From a bacterium (GTDB lineage Bacteria > Desulfobacterota > Binatia > HRBIN30 > CADEER01): 64,000 nucleotides of DNA. Below, piece by piece: positions 1 through 10,183 of the stretch. Each line of letters starts with the position of its first letter. The stretch's first letter is position 1. The stretch is from contig JAHBUY010000002.1 in assembly GCA_019637795.1 (NCBI GenBank), positions 186,001-250,000 of the forward strand, given 5' to 3'. A model generated the notes under the pieces. The model saw nothing but the letters and a program-made list of their open reading frames with translations. It did not search any database and had not been told where the DNA came from. A program made the translations under genes and the position numbers.

Positions 1-560
1 CGGCGCCGCGCCTGCGCTTCAGCCCCGGCCTGCCGGTCGGCGCCGAGAGCGACTGCGAAGCGGTCGACATCGACCTCACCGCCGCGCTGCCGGTGGACGA
101 GATCGCCCGCCGCTTCGGCGCCCACCTGCCCGACGGCCTCACCATTCTCGCCGCCGAGGCGATCGCCCTGCGCGCCCCCAGCCTGGAGCACGACCTGGTC
201 GGCTTCCGCTATCGCGTCGACATCGGCGAGCTGTTCAACGGCGACGGCGGCGCCTGGATCGACGCCCGGCTCTCCGACTTCCTCGCCCGCGACGCCTTCC
301 CGCTGCGCAAGCGCGGCGGCCGGACCGAGAAGACCGTCGACGCGCGCCCGCTGGTGCATCGCCTGATCCGCGTCGCGCCGCACCTGGTGGAGATCGACGT
401 CGCCTTCTCGCCCGCCGGGTCGCTGAAGCCGACCGAGCTGCTGGCGGCGTTGCTCGACCTCGACGTCGAGACGGCCCGCGCCCTGCCCCTCACCAAGACC
501 CACGCGTTCCGGCGCGGCGCCGACGCGCCGCAGGTCGCGGCGGCGAGCGCCTCGGCGTAG
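1..560 (+). CDS. Radical SAM-linked protein (DUF2344/TIGR03936 type), 5' end outside window
   Basis: The frame is open from base 3 to the TAG at 558-560, and translation upstream of the GTG at 93 continues the same family pattern (RLRFSPGLPVG, then ESDCEAVDIDL). The true start therefore lies before the window and the GTG at 93 is internal. Proteins of this type accompany or are fused to a TIGR03960-type radical SAM protein and commonly precede ribonuclease G; the exact biochemical role is not established. The next gene, rng, starts 8 bases after the stop, so co-transcription is likely. The family call rests on remembered sequence pattern. Confidence 0.75.
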   Translation, partial: APRLRFSPGLPVGAESDCEAVDIDLTAALPVDEIARRFGAHLPDGLTILAAEAIALRAPSLEHDLVGFRYRVDIGELFNGDGGAWIDARLSDFLARDAFPLRKRGGRTEKTVDARPLVHRLIRVAPHLVEIDVAFSPAGSLKPTELLAALLDLDVETARALPLTKTHAFRRGADAPQVAAASASA

Positions 561-567
561 GTCGTTC

Positions 568-2133
568 GTGGCGCGGCAGATCATCATCAACTCGACGCCC
601 CAGGAGGCGCGCGTCGCCACGATGGAGAACGCCCGCCTGCTCGAGATCCAGATCGAGCGGGTGCGCGAGCGCAGCCTGGCCGGCAGCATCTGCAAGGGCC
701 GCGTGCTGCGCGTCCTGCCGGGCATGCAGGCCGCGTTCGTCGACATCGGCCTGGAGAAGGCCGCGTTCCTGCCCGGCGCCGACTTCTTCCCGCTCAGCGC
801 CGACGAGTACGCGCTGCGCGAGACGCCCCCCGACACGCCGGACACGCCGCCCGGCGATGACGCCGCGAGCGCGGGCGCCGAGGACGCCGGCGGCCGCCGC
901 GCCCGCGTGCTGCCGCCGATCGAGGAGCGGCTGCAGAAGGGTCAGGACGTCATCGTCCAGATCAGCAAGGAGCCGATCGGCAGCAAGGGCGCGCGCCTGA
1001 CCTCCAACATCTCCCTGCCCGGCCGCTACCTGGTGTACCTGCCATACAGCAACCAGATCGGCATCTCGCGGCGGCTGGCGAGCGAGGAGGAGCGGCAGCG
1101 CCTGCGCGAAGCGGTGGAGGCCGTCGCCTCGGAGAGCGGCGGCATCATCATCCGCACCGCCTGCGAGGGCGTGTCGAAGCGCGAGATCCAGTCCGACCTG
1201 CGCCTCCTGCGCCGCCAGTGGCAGCACCTGTCGCGCAAGGCGGAGAGCCTGCCGGCGCCGGCGATCCTGCACCAGGAGCTCGACGTGATCCTGCGCACCA
1301 TGCGCGACCTGTCGGCGAGCGACGTCACCCGGGTGATGGTGGACAATCGGCGCGACTACCAGCGCATCCTCGACTTCACCGACGAGGTGATGCCGCGCGC
1401 CCGGCCGCGCGTCGAGCTCTACGAGCTGCCCGAGCCGATCTTCGAGCGCTACGGCATCGAGGCGCAGATCAACAAGGCGCTGGAGCGCAAGGTGTGGCTG
1501 AAGTCGGGCGGCTACATCGTCATCGACCATACCGAGGCGCTGACCGCGATCGACGTCAACACCGGCCGCTTCATCGGCAAGACCGACCAGCGGGAGACGG
1601 CGCTGCGCACCAACCTCGAGGCGGCGCGGGTGATCGCCGACCAGCTCCGCCTGCGCAACATCGGCGGCCTGATCATCATCGACTTCATCGACATGGACCA
1701 TGCCGAGGACCGCAAGGCGGTGCTGGCGGCGCTCAACGAGTCGATCAAGGGCGACAAGGCGCGCGCCACCATCCTCGGGATCTCCGAGCTCGGCCTGGTC
1801 GAGATGACCCGGCAGCGGACGCGCGAGAGCCTGGCGCAGCGCCTGTGCGAGCCCTGCCCGACCTGCAATCAGCGCGGCCTGGTGAAGGGCGTCGCCACCA
1901 CCGCCTACGAGGCGCTGCGCCGCATCCGCCGGGAAGCGACGCTCAACGGCGCCGTGCAGCGGCTCGAGGTCGCCCTCCCGGGCCCGGTGCTCGCCTTCCT
2001 CCACCAGTACGAACCCGCCGCGCTGCGCGAGATCGAGCGCGAGCTGGGCGTGCCGATCGCCGTCAGCGAACGCAGCGATGCGTCGGTCGACTACGCGATC
2101 CTCCCGGTGGTCGCCAAGGAAGCCGCCAAGTAG
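568..2133 (+). CDS. rng: Ribonuclease G (Rne/Rng family)
   Basis: Endoribonuclease of the RNase E/G family, 521 aa, close to the usual RNase G length. Known family role: 5'-monophosphate-stimulated cleavage in rRNA maturation and mRNA decay, in the cytoplasm. The S1-like region (about residues 35-150) is interrupted by an acidic, Pro-rich insert at about residues 85-113. The catalytic region carries AIDVNTG and IIIDFIDM with the metal-binding Asp residues, and a CPTC zinc-link motif sits near residues 430-433. The start is GTG at 568, giving MARQIIINSTPQEARVA, a typical N-terminus. It follows the radical SAM-linked gene after a 7-nt gap. Confidence 0.95.
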   Translation: MARQIIINSTPQEARVATMENARLLEIQIERVRERSLAGSICKGRVLRVLPGMQAAFVDIGLEKAAFLPGADFFPLSADEYALRETPPDTPDTPPGDDAASAGAEDAGGRRARVLPPIEERLQKGQDVIVQISKEPIGSKGARLTSNISLPGRYLVYLPYSNQIGISRRLASEEERQRLREAVEAVASESGGIIIRTACEGVSKREIQSDLRLLRRQWQHLSRKAESLPAPAILHQELDVILRTMRDLSASDVTRVMVDNRRDYQRILDFTDEVMPRARPRVELYELPEPIFERYGIEAQINKALERKVWLKSGGYIVIDHTEALTAIDVNTGRFIGKTDQRETALRTNLEAARVIADQLRLRNIGGLIIIDFIDMDHAEDRKAVLAALNESIKGDKARATILGISELGLVEMTRQRTRESLAQRLCEPCPTCNQRGLVKGVATTAYEALRRIRREATLNGAVQRLEVALPGPVLAFLHQYEPAALREIERELGVPIAVSERSDASVDYAILPVVAKEAAK

Positions 2134-2212
2134 CCGCGGCCCGGGGGCGCATGGCCGGCGCCCGCGTCCCCCCGGGTGGCAACCCGTCCGGGGCATCCTC
2201 GCGGCGGCGCAA

Positions 2213-2229
2213 GCCCCCGCGTCGGGGGC
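2213..2229 (+). terminator. GC-rich hairpin after rng
   Basis: A 7-bp perfect stem (gcccccg / cgggggc) closes a 3-nt loop in the 237-bp gap between rng and korA. No T-tract follows, so an intrinsic terminator is only a possibility. It lies between the rng stop and the korA promoter candidate, where a terminator would be expected. Confidence 0.3.
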
Positions 2230-2253
2230 GCACGGAGGCGCTGCCAAACCCCG

Positions 2254-2282
2254 TTGAATCGCTGTCAGGGCGTCGATATAGC
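2254..2282 (+). promoter_or_regulatory. Sigma70-like promoter candidate for korAB
   Basis: TTGAAT at 2254-2259 and TATAGC at 2277-2282 are separated by 17 bases, an optimal spacing, in otherwise very GC-rich sequence. The predicted transcript would have a leader of about 80 nt before the korA ATG at 2371. No experimental support. Confidence 0.5.
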
Positions 2283-2370
2283 TGCGAGTCGACGTTGCGC
2301 GGTGCGGCGTCGACCCTTGGGGTGCGGTGCGGCGGGGCGGGCGGCGGACGAGAGGCGAGGACCAAGCAGA

Positions 2371-4253
2371 ATGGAATCAGACAGCGCCACCGCGGTGGCG
2401 GCAGGGGCCGGCGCCAGCGGCGCCAAGGCGATCGAAGAGCGCGACGAGGTCGTCATCCGCTTCGCCGGCGATTCCGGCGACGGCATGCAGCTCGCGGGAC
2501 AGCACTTCACCAACGAGACCGCGCTCGCCGGCAACGACCTGAGCACCCTGCCCGACTTCCCGGCCGAGATCCGCGCTCCGGCGGGCACCCTCGCCGGCGT
2601 CAGCGGTTTTCAGCTCCACTTCTCCAGTCGCGACGTGTTCACGCCCGGCGACGCGCCCGACGTGCTGGTGGCGATGAACCCGGCGGCGCTGAAGGTGAAC
2701 ATCGGCGACCTGCAGCCGAACGGCATCCTCATCGTCGACAAGGAACAGTTCAACGAACAGAACCTGCGCAAGGCAGAATACGCGAGCAATCCGCTCGCCG
2801 ACGATTCGCTCAACCGCTTCCAGGTGTTCCAGGTCGACATCACCAAGCTCACCATCAACGCGCTGAAGGACCTCGGCCTGCCGACGCGCACCATGATGCG
2901 CTCGCGCAACTTCTTCGCCCTCGGCCTGACGTCCTGGCTGTTCCAACGGCCGATCGAACCGACGATCAAGTGGATCCAGGCGAAGTTCGCCAAGAACGCC
3001 GCCCTCGGCGACGCCAACGTCCGGGTGCTGCGAGCGGGCTGGAACTTCGGCGAGACGGCGGAGATGTTCCGCACCGCCTACAAGGTCGGCCCGGCGACCA
3101 TCGCCCCGGGCCGCTATCGCAACATCACCGGCAACCAGGCGGCGGCGCTCGGCTTCGTGGCCGCGGCGCGGCGCGCCGGACGGCCGCTCTTCCTCGGCAG
3201 CTATCCGATCACGCCGGCGAGCGACATCCTGCACGAGCTGGCCACCTACAAGAATTTCGACGTCCTCACCTTCCAGGCCGAGGACGAGATCGCCGGCGTC
3301 GGCTCGGCGCTCGGCGCGGCGTTCGGCGGCGCCATCGCGCTGACCACGACCAGCGGTCCGGGCATCTGCCTCAAGTCCGAGGCGATCAACCTCGCGGTCG
3401 CCACCGAGTTGCCGGTGGTCATCGCCGACATCCAGCGCGGCGGCCCGAGCACCGGGCTGCCGACCAAGACCGAGCAGGCCGACCTGCTGCTCGCCATGTT
3501 CGGCCGCAACAGCGACTCGCCGGTGCCGATCCTCGCTCCGGCGACGCCGGCCGAGTGCTTCCAGATGGCGTTCGAGGCGGTGCGCATCGCGGTCGCCTAC
3601 ATGACGCCGGTGTTCTTCCTCTCCGACGGCTACCTGGCGAACGGCGCCGAGCCGTGGGCGATCCCGCGCGCCGCCGACCTGCCGGAGATCCGCGCCGTCT
3701 TCCGCACCGATCCGAACGGCTTCTATCCCTACCTGCGCGATCCCGAGACCCTGTCGCGCCCGTGGGCGATCCCCGGCACCCCGGGCCTCGAGCACCGCAT
3801 CGGTGGGCTGGAGAAGGACTACCTCACCGGCAACGTCAGCTACGCGCCGGCCAATCACGAGCAGATGGTGCGGGTGCGGGCGCGCAAGATCGCCGGCATC
3901 GCGCGCGAGATCCCGCCCACCGAGGTGCGCGGCGCCGGCGAGGGCGACCTGCTGCTGCTCGGCTGGGGCAGCACCTACGGCTCCCTGGAGGCCGCGACGC
4001 GTGTCCTGACCGCGCAGGGCAAACGGGTCGGCCACGCCCACCTGCGCTTCCTGAATCCGCTGCCCGGCGACCTCGGCGAGGTGCTGGCGCGTTTCAGGCG
4101 CGTGCTGGTGCCGGAGCTCAACATGGGCCAGTTGGTGCGGCTGATCCGCGCCGAGTACCTCGTCGACGCCGTCGGCCTGAACAAGATCCAGGGCCAACCG
4201 TTCAAGGTCAGCGAGGTGGTGAGCAAGGCCACCCGGATGCTGGAGTCGTCCCG

Positions 4254-4257
<4 letters not shown>
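2371..4257 (+). CDS. korA: 2-oxoacid:ferredoxin oxidoreductase, fused gamma-alpha subunit (KorA type)
   Basis: Subunit of the thiamine-diphosphate enzyme that interconverts a 2-oxoacid (probably 2-oxoglutarate), CoA and oxidised ferredoxin with acyl-CoA, CO2 and reduced ferredoxin. 628 aa. The gamma domain is N-terminal (about residues 25-215, with VIRFAGDSGDGMQLAG) and the alpha pyrimidine-binding domain follows (GSYPITPASDILHEL, then TTTSGPGICLKSEAINLA). ATG 2371 was chosen because the family pattern starts about 25 residues later. The frame is open back to 2176, but that extension looks non-coding. The gene overlaps korB by four bases (ATGA), indicating translational coupling. Substrate is inferred from the KorAB-like architecture. 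Confidence 0.9.
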
Positions 4258-5270
<1,013 letters not shown>

Positions 5271-5271
5271 T

Positions 5272-5323
5272 TTCACCGCGGAGACGCGGCGGCGCAGCGC
5301 TCGCTCCGCGCCTCCGCGGTGAA
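5272..5323. terminator. 12-bp perfect inverted repeat between convergent genes
   Basis: ttcaccgcggag at 5272-5283 is the exact reverse complement of ctccgcggtgaa at 5312-5323, with a 28-nt GC-rich loop. It fills the gap between convergent korB and the DoxX gene, so it could act as a bidirectional terminator. The arm resembles the longer repeat at 15861-16009 (tcacc-cggag core), suggesting a shared intergenic repeat family. Confidence 0.5.
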
Positions 5324-5327
5324 GGCT

Positions 5328-5723
5328 TCAGGCGAAGAAGAGCAACCCCACGAGGTCGACGGCGACGTACGCCGCCACCACTGCGGCCCCGGCGTAGTCC
5401 TTGGCGAAGCGCTGGCCGGTGATCAGGGCCAGCAGGGCCAGGCCGGACACCGTCAACCCGAGCGAGGCGAGGTTGACGCCGGCGCGGGTGAAGCTGAAGA
5501 ACACGATCCCGAGCCCGCACAGCACCCCGGCCAGCGCTTCCAGCGCGGTGAGGATCCAGAACATCCGCGTCACCATCGCCGGCGGGAACGGGCTGTTCTT
5601 GAAGTGCCCGGCCAGGAACTCGAGGTTGCCGGCCGAGTCGGTCAGCTTGTCGAGCGCCGATTGCAGGAAGACGACGGCGAAGAAGGCCGTCACCAGGAAT
5701 CGTCCCATCACCTCTGGATCCAT
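5328..5723 (-). CDS. DoxX-family membrane protein
   Basis: 131-aa integral membrane protein with four hydrophobic segments and the N-terminal pattern FLVTAFFAVVFLQSALDKL typical of DoxX/DUF-type small membrane proteins. Family members are often linked to respiratory or redox functions, but no reaction can be assigned here. It is the last gene of a minus-strand run after the cyclophilin and the HAD hydrolase, 28 bases downstream of the HAD stop, so probably the same operon. Confidence 0.75.
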   Translation of the reverse strand: MDPEVMGRFLVTAFFAVVFLQSALDKLTDSAGNLEFLAGHFKNSPFPPAMVTRMFWILTALEALAGVLCGLGIVFFSFTRAGVNLASLGLTVSGLALLALITGQRFAKDYAGAAVVAAYVAVDLVGLLFFA

Positions 5724-5751
5724 CGCTTGCCTCCGTGTGTGCGCCGCGCGG

Positions 5752-6414
5752 TCAGTGGAGCACGCCTTGAACCAGCTCCACCGTCAGCTCGTCCAGCGAG
5801 CGGATCACCGCCTGCGCCGAGCTGGTGTCGTTGTCCGCCGTGTAGTCGTGCGGGAAGGCGATGCAGGCGCAGCCGGCGGCGGCGGCGGCGCGGATCCCCT
5901 TGGTCGCGTCCTCGATCACCACGCAGCGCGCCGGGGCGAGCCCGAGTCGCGCCGCGGCGGTGGCGAACGCGTCCGGCGCCGGCTTGGCCTCGACGTAGTG
6001 CTCGCGGGTGACGACCGCCGTGAACAGGGGCGTCAACGCGAAGCGCGCGAGCACGAAGTCGACGTCGGTGGCGTGCGAATTGGTCGCCACCGCCAAGGGG
6101 AAGCGGGGGCGCAGGCGCTCGAGCGCCGCGCGCGCGCCGGGGATGAGCTGGATCTCGCGCCGCAGCAGCTCGTGGTAGACGGGATCCTTCAACCGCCGCA
6201 GCTCGCTCGCCGAGATCGGCAGGCCGAGCTCGCGCACCGCGTACTCCGGCCCGCGCCCGGCGGCGATCCACTCGCGGCCGTAGACGACCGCGTCGACCTC
6301 GATGCCGAAGCGCCGCAGCACCAGGTTGTAGGCCCGGTGCTGCAGCGCTTCCGAATCGATGATGACGCCGTCGAGGTCGAAGATGACGCCGGCGTCGGGC
6401 GTCGCGGTGCTCAC
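5752..6414 (-). CDS. HAD-superfamily phosphatase/phosphomutase (subfamily IA)
   Basis: 220-aa haloacid dehalogenase-like hydrolase. Motif I is [11 protein letters not shown] with the nucleophile and acid Asp residues near positions 12 and 14; motif II is in AVATNSH; motif III with acidic motif IV is [14 protein letters not shown]. This arrangement matches beta-phosphoglucomutase and phosphoglycolate phosphatase-like enzymes, but the substrate cannot be told. The start is GTG at 6414, overlapping the stop of the cyclophilin gene (GTGA), so the two are translationally coupled. Confidence 0.85.
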   Translation of the reverse strand: MSTATPDAGVIFDLDGVIIDSEALQHRAYNLVLRRFGIEVDAVVYGREWIAAGRGPEYAVRELGLPISASELRRLKDPVYHELLRREIQLIPGARAALERLRPRFPLAVATNSHATDVDFVLARFALTPLFTAVVTREHYVEAKPAPDAFATAAARLGLAPARCVVIEDATKGIRAAAAAGCACIAFPHDYTADNDTSSAQAVIRSLDELTVELVQGVLH

Positions 6415-6983
6415 TTCTTCTCGACCACCACGCTCTCGATGACCACCGGCGTCACCGGCACGTTCTGGTGCGGCAGCTTGGTCGTGGTCGGCACGGCCGA
6501 GATCTTCTCGACCACGTCCATGCCGTCGACCACCGTGCCGAACACCGCGTAGCCGTACCCCTGGACGCTGTCGTCGCGGTGGTCGAGGAAGGCGTTGTCC
6601 TTGGTGTTGATGAAGAACTGCGCCGTGGCGCTGTTGGGATCGCTGGTGCGCGCCATGGCGACGGTGCCCTTGGTGTTCTTGCGCCCGTTACCCGCCTCGT
6701 TCTTGATCGGCGCCTTCGTCGTCTTCTGGTTCATCTCCTTGTCGAAGCCGCCGCCCTGGATCATGAAGTCGGGGATGACGCGATGGAAGATCGTGCCGTC
6801 GTAGAACTTGTCGTTCACGTAGGCGATGAAGTTCTCGGTCGACACCGGGGCCTTCTCGCGGTCGAGCTCGATCTTGATCGTCCCCATCGAGGTCTTCATG
6901 ACCACGACGGGGTTGCTGTCCGCGCCCCGCGCCCCGGCCGCGCTCAGACCCACCATCAACACTGCCACCATCAATGCCCGCAT
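6411..6983 (-). CDS. Exported cyclophilin-type peptidyl-prolyl cis-trans isomerase
   Basis: 190 aa with an N-terminal signal peptide ([20 protein letters not shown]) and a complete cyclophilin domain: [33 protein letters not shown] and a [12 protein letters not shown] segment. It would catalyse prolyl isomerisation during folding of exported proteins in the periplasm. ATG 6983 is preceded by GAGGAG and begins the signal peptide; the frame extends upstream without coding character. First gene of the cyclophilin-HAD-DoxX operon. Confidence 0.93.
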   Translation of the reverse strand: MRALMVAVLMVGLSAAGARGADSNPVVVMKTSMGTIKIELDREKAPVSTENFIAYVNDKFYDGTIFHRVIPDFMIQGGGFDKEMNQKTTKAPIKNEAGNGRKNTKGTVAMARTSDPNSATAQFFINTKDNAFLDHRDDSVQGYGYAVFGTVVDGMDVVEKISAVPTTTKLPHQNVPVTPVVIESVVVEKK

Positions 6984-7100
6984 CACCGACTCCTCGCCTG
7001 TGGAATAGCCGCTGTTCTTACCAGCCCGCCCTGCCCCCGCCAAGCGCGCCCCGCCGGCCTGCGGTGCCGCTCGGTGATGAAACCTGATAGCGTCCCGCCG

Positions 7101-7451
7101 ATGAGCGAGCGGACGATGGTGGCGCGGGTGGCGGATCTGCCGCCGGGTCGGACGGCCAAGTTCGTGCTCGTCCGCGACGGGCGCGAGGTCGAGGCCTTCG
7201 CCCTCAACCACGGCGGCCGCCTGGTCGCCTACGTCAACCGCTGCTGCCACATCCCGATGACCATGGACTGGGTCGAGAACCAGTTCCTCAGCGACGACGG
7301 CGCGCACATCCTCTGCGCCACCCACGGCGCCCTCTACGAACCCGCGAATGGCGAGTGCGTCGCCGGCCCCCCGCTCGGCAAGTGCCTGACCCCGGTCCCG
7401 CTCGAGGTCCGCGACGGCCACATCTGGGCCGGCTGGCCGGAAGGGGAATGA
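7101..7451 (+). CDS. Rieske [2Fe-2S] protein, small ferredoxin-like
   Basis: 116-aa soluble protein with the Rieske ligand pattern C-C-H near residues 47-49, then [10 protein letters not shown] about 21 residues further on, giving C-x-H and C-x2-H. The length fits a stand-alone Rieske ferredoxin or nitrite reductase small-subunit-like protein used as an electron carrier. No oxygenase is adjacent, so the partner is unknown. ATG 7101 is taken; an in-frame ATG at 7077 would add 8 residues. Neither has a clear Shine-Dalgarno, and a GATAGC -10-like stretch sits just before 7101. Confidence 0.82.
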   Translation: MSERTMVARVADLPPGRTAKFVLVRDGREVEAFALNHGGRLVAYVNRCCHIPMTMDWVENQFLSDDGAHILCATHGALYEPANGECVAGPPLGKCLTPVPLEVRDGHIWAGWPEGE

Positions 7452-7496
7452 GCGCGGAGCACCACGGCGACCGCCGTGGACCTCCGCGGGGACCGC

Positions 7497-8342
7497 TCAG
7501 CCGACGTCGCCCAAGCGTCTGCCCTGCGCGGCGCGGGCACGCGCCCGATCGAGGAGCTCCGCCGGCACCGGCTCGGTTTTGCCCATGCCGAAACGCAGCA
7601 CGCCGGGCAGGAACAGCCGCAGGATGCGCGCCGTGATCAGCATCGGATGGCGGCGCGGAATGGTCACCTCGTAGCGGCGCTTCTCGATCACCTCGAAGAT
7701 GGCGTCGACGACGATGGCGGGCGGATACTTGGGGCCGTGGTATGCGGGCGGTTCGTCCTCCTTCTCCCAGATCTCGGTGTCGATCGGGCCCGGATTGACG
7801 ATCGCGACGTGGATGTTCGAGCCCGCGAGGTCGTTCCACAGACCTTCGCTGAAGGCGTTCATCGCCGCCTTGGACGCCGCGTAGAGGCCCTCGCGCGGCG
7901 GCGACACCTTGGCGGCGAAGGACGAGACATTGACGATGAACCCGCCGCCCTGGCGCAGCATCGGCGGGATCGCGGCGTAGGTCGTCCAGACGCAGGACAT
8001 GAAATTCACCCGCATCACGACGTCCGCCTCCTCGGCGCTGGTGTGGTAGGTGTGCTTGTGCTTCGAGATGGCGGCGTTGTTGACCAGGATGTCCAGCCGC
8101 CCATGACGCCGCACGGCCTCGTCGACCACCTGCTCCGCCAGCGCCCGCTCGCCGAGGTCGCCGGCGATGTAGAACGACTGCGGCGACGCCGCCTGACACT
8201 CGCCGATCAGCTTCTGCAACAGCGCCTCGCGCCGCGCCACCGCGACGACGATCGCGCCGCGCTGGGCGAACGCCTTGGCCGCCTCGTAGCCGATCCCTGA
8301 CGACGCGCCGGTGACGACGACGACCTTGTTCCGATAGTCCAT
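7497..8342 (-). CDS. Short-chain dehydrogenase/reductase
   Basis: 281-aa classical SDR with the nucleotide-binding motif TGASSGIG at residues 11-18, NNAA at about 88-91, catalytic Ser near 140 and YAASK with Tyr154 and Lys158. It would oxidise or reduce a hydroxyl/carbonyl group with NAD(P)(H); the substrate is unknown. The C-terminal 50 residues are hydrophobic then basic (LITARILRLFLPGVLRF), suggesting membrane association. ATG 8342 was chosen because it opens the Rossmann fold after six residues. Confidence 0.9.
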   Translation of the reverse strand: MDYRNKVVVVTGASSGIGYEAAKAFAQRGAIVVAVARREALLQKLIGECQAASPQSFYIAGDLGERALAEQVVDEAVRRHGRLDILVNNAAISKHKHTYHTSAEEADVVMRVNFMSCVWTTYAAIPPMLRQGGGFIVNVSSFAAKVSPPREGLYAASKAAMNAFSEGLWNDLAGSNIHVAIVNPGPIDTEIWEKEDEPPAYHGPKYPPAIVVDAIFEVIEKRRYEVTIPRRHPMLITARILRLFLPGVLRFGMGKTEPVPAELLDRARARAAQGRRLGDVG

Positions 8343-8544
8343 GCCGGCTCCCTTACGATGGGCGGGCGGCGGAGGCCAGCAACCCGCCGGCGGCATCGGT
8401 GCCTCCGTCGGCGCCGGTCGGCGCTGATCCTCGAGTGGGCGCCGAAGGGGGCGGCCGTCCACCGACCCGTCGCGGCCGCCGCGCGCGCGCACCTCCGCCG
8501 CGCGCGCTTGCCTCGCTCCTCGCGGCTCGGCTAACCCTCGCCCG

Positions 8545-10164
8545 ATGGACGGGACGCTCAGGGGCCTCGTCGGGCTCGTCGAAGGCACCCACGTCGAGGC
8601 GCGCTGCGCGGCGCTGGTGGTGCTGACCCAGCTCGGCATCGACGAGGAGCGGGTGGCGCGCGCCGTCGCCGCGGCGGTCGCCAGCCCCAACGTCCTGGTG
8701 CGCGACTTCGCGCTCGGCTACTTCGAGCGCGTCCGCTCGCCGCAGACCGTGCCGGCGGTGCTGCCGCTCCTCGACGCCGAGGACGAGCCGGTGCGCCAGC
8801 GCGCCGTCGCCCTGCTCGCTCCGCATGGCGCCGCGGCGGTGAACGCGGCACGCAAGCGGCTCGCCGACGCGCCGCGCCGCCGCCTGACGGCGATCGTCGA
8901 GCTCTGCGCGCAGGTGCGCAGCGCCGCCGCCCTCGACACCCTCTTCGAGCTCATGGCGAGCGACGACCTCGACAGCAACCGCGTCGCCTGCGATGCGCTC
9001 ATCGCCGCCATCCCGGGCCTCGCCGAACGCGAACGCGCCGATCTCTTCCGCCGCGCCGAGACGCTCGCTGCCGACGCCAGGGGACATCGCACCCGGCTGG
9101 TCGCCGCGGCCAAGCTGCTCGGCGCCCTCGCCGACGCCAAGGCGCGCAAGACCCTGTTCGCCATGCTGCACGAACGCGAGCCGCACGTCGTCCACACGCA
9201 CGCCCTCGCCGCCCTGACGCAGTGCCTGCGCGGCAAACCGCTCAGCACGCGCGAGATCGACCTCCTCCTGCCGCTGCTCGGCCACGAGGACGAAGTCGGC
9301 ATCATCCGCCCCGTCGTCCGCCTGCTCGAGGACCAGAGCTTCGACCGCGCCTACCTGGCGCGACTCAACCAGCTCGCCGAGAGCCCGCAGCCGATCGTCA
9401 AGCGCTTCGCCGTCGGCACGCTCGGCGGCTTCGAGTCCGGCGGCGTCGTCAAGACGCTCATCGGCTATCTGACCGACGACAGCTACGCGCGCCGCGACCA
9501 GGCGATCGCCACGTTGAAGACGCTGCCGGCGGCGCGCCTGCCCCTGATGAAGGAGCTGCTCGCCTGCGACGACGAGCGCAAAGCGTGGACCATCGCCGAC
9601 ATTCTGCTGCTGCACGACCGGGGCTGGAAGCGCGACACCCTGACGGCCCTCTGGGCGAAGATGGAGACGGCGCTCGAGCAGCGCGAGGATCGGCTGCATG
9701 CCGCCCTCCACCACGTCCTGGTGGCGCTCGACGCCGAATGGCTGCGGGAACGGATCCGCGCCCGCGCCGAGAAGAAGCGCAAGAGCAAGCAGTTCGCCGA
9801 CAGCGCCCGCTGGCTGCTGCTGCTCAAGGACACCCCGGCGTGGGACGACGAGGCCCGCTTCGCCTACGCGGTGGCGACGCTCAAGACCCACCGCCACCCC
9901 CTCGGCAGCTCCGCCCGGCCGCGCGACCCGGCGCTCGACACCTTCCGCGCGCTCGCCGACTCGCCCTTCCCGCTCGCCGACCGGCTACGGCGCGAGCGCG
10001 CGGTCGATCCCGAGGACGCCTACTACGTCGCCTTCGCCCTGGCCGAGCAGCGCGGCGAGGCCCGCGGCGTCGCCGCCGAGATCCTGGCGCATCTGGCCGA
10101 CGCGCATGGTCGCACCAAGGTGGGCAAGGCGGCGAAGAACAAACTGCAGCTCCTCGGCCGCTGA
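8545..10164 (+). CDS. HEAT-repeat protein
   Basis: 539-aa, Ala/Leu/Arg-rich helical-repeat protein without a signal peptide. The N-terminal half shows successive HEAT-like helical pairs, for example LLDAEDEPVRQRAVALLAPHG and PQPIVKRFAVGTLGGFESGG. HEAT solenoids are protein-binding scaffolds; no catalytic motif is visible and no specific role can be given. The following Sua5 gene begins 19 bases after its stop, so the two may be co-transcribed. ATG 8545 has no Shine-Dalgarno but a GGCTAACCC stretch 10-18 bases upstream. Confidence 0.7.
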   Translation: MDGTLRGLVGLVEGTHVEARCAALVVLTQLGIDEERVARAVAAAVASPNVLVRDFALGYFERVRSPQTVPAVLPLLDAEDEPVRQRAVALLAPHGAAAVNAARKRLADAPRRRLTAIVELCAQVRSAAALDTLFELMASDDLDSNRVACDALIAAIPGLAERERADLFRRAETLAADARGHRTRLVAAAKLLGALADAKARKTLFAMLHEREPHVVHTHALAALTQCLRGKPLSTREIDLLLPLLGHEDEVGIIRPVVRLLEDQSFDRAYLARLNQLAESPQPIVKRFAVGTLGGFESGGVVKTLIGYLTDDSYARRDQAIATLKTLPAARLPLMKELLACDDERKAWTIADILLLHDRGWKRDTLTALWAKMETALEQREDRLHAALHHVLVALDAEWLRERIRARAEKKRKSKQFADSARWLLLLKDTPAWDDEARFAYAVATLKTHRHPLGSSARPRDPALDTFRALADSPFPLADRLRRERAVDPEDAYYVAFALAEQRGEARGVAAEILAHLADAHGRTKVGKAAKNKLQLLGR

Positions 10165-10183
10165 GCGCCGGCGAACGACGACG

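Noticed and set aside
490..2247. 585-codon open frame on the minus strand opposite rng
   Set aside because: It is the antisense shadow of ribonuclease G; composition is Arg/Ala/Gly-rich with no family pattern, as expected from very high GC.
2176..2370. Upstream start for korA adding 65 residues
   Set aside because: The extension crosses the promoter candidate and has no family similarity; ATG 2371 fits the gamma-domain start.
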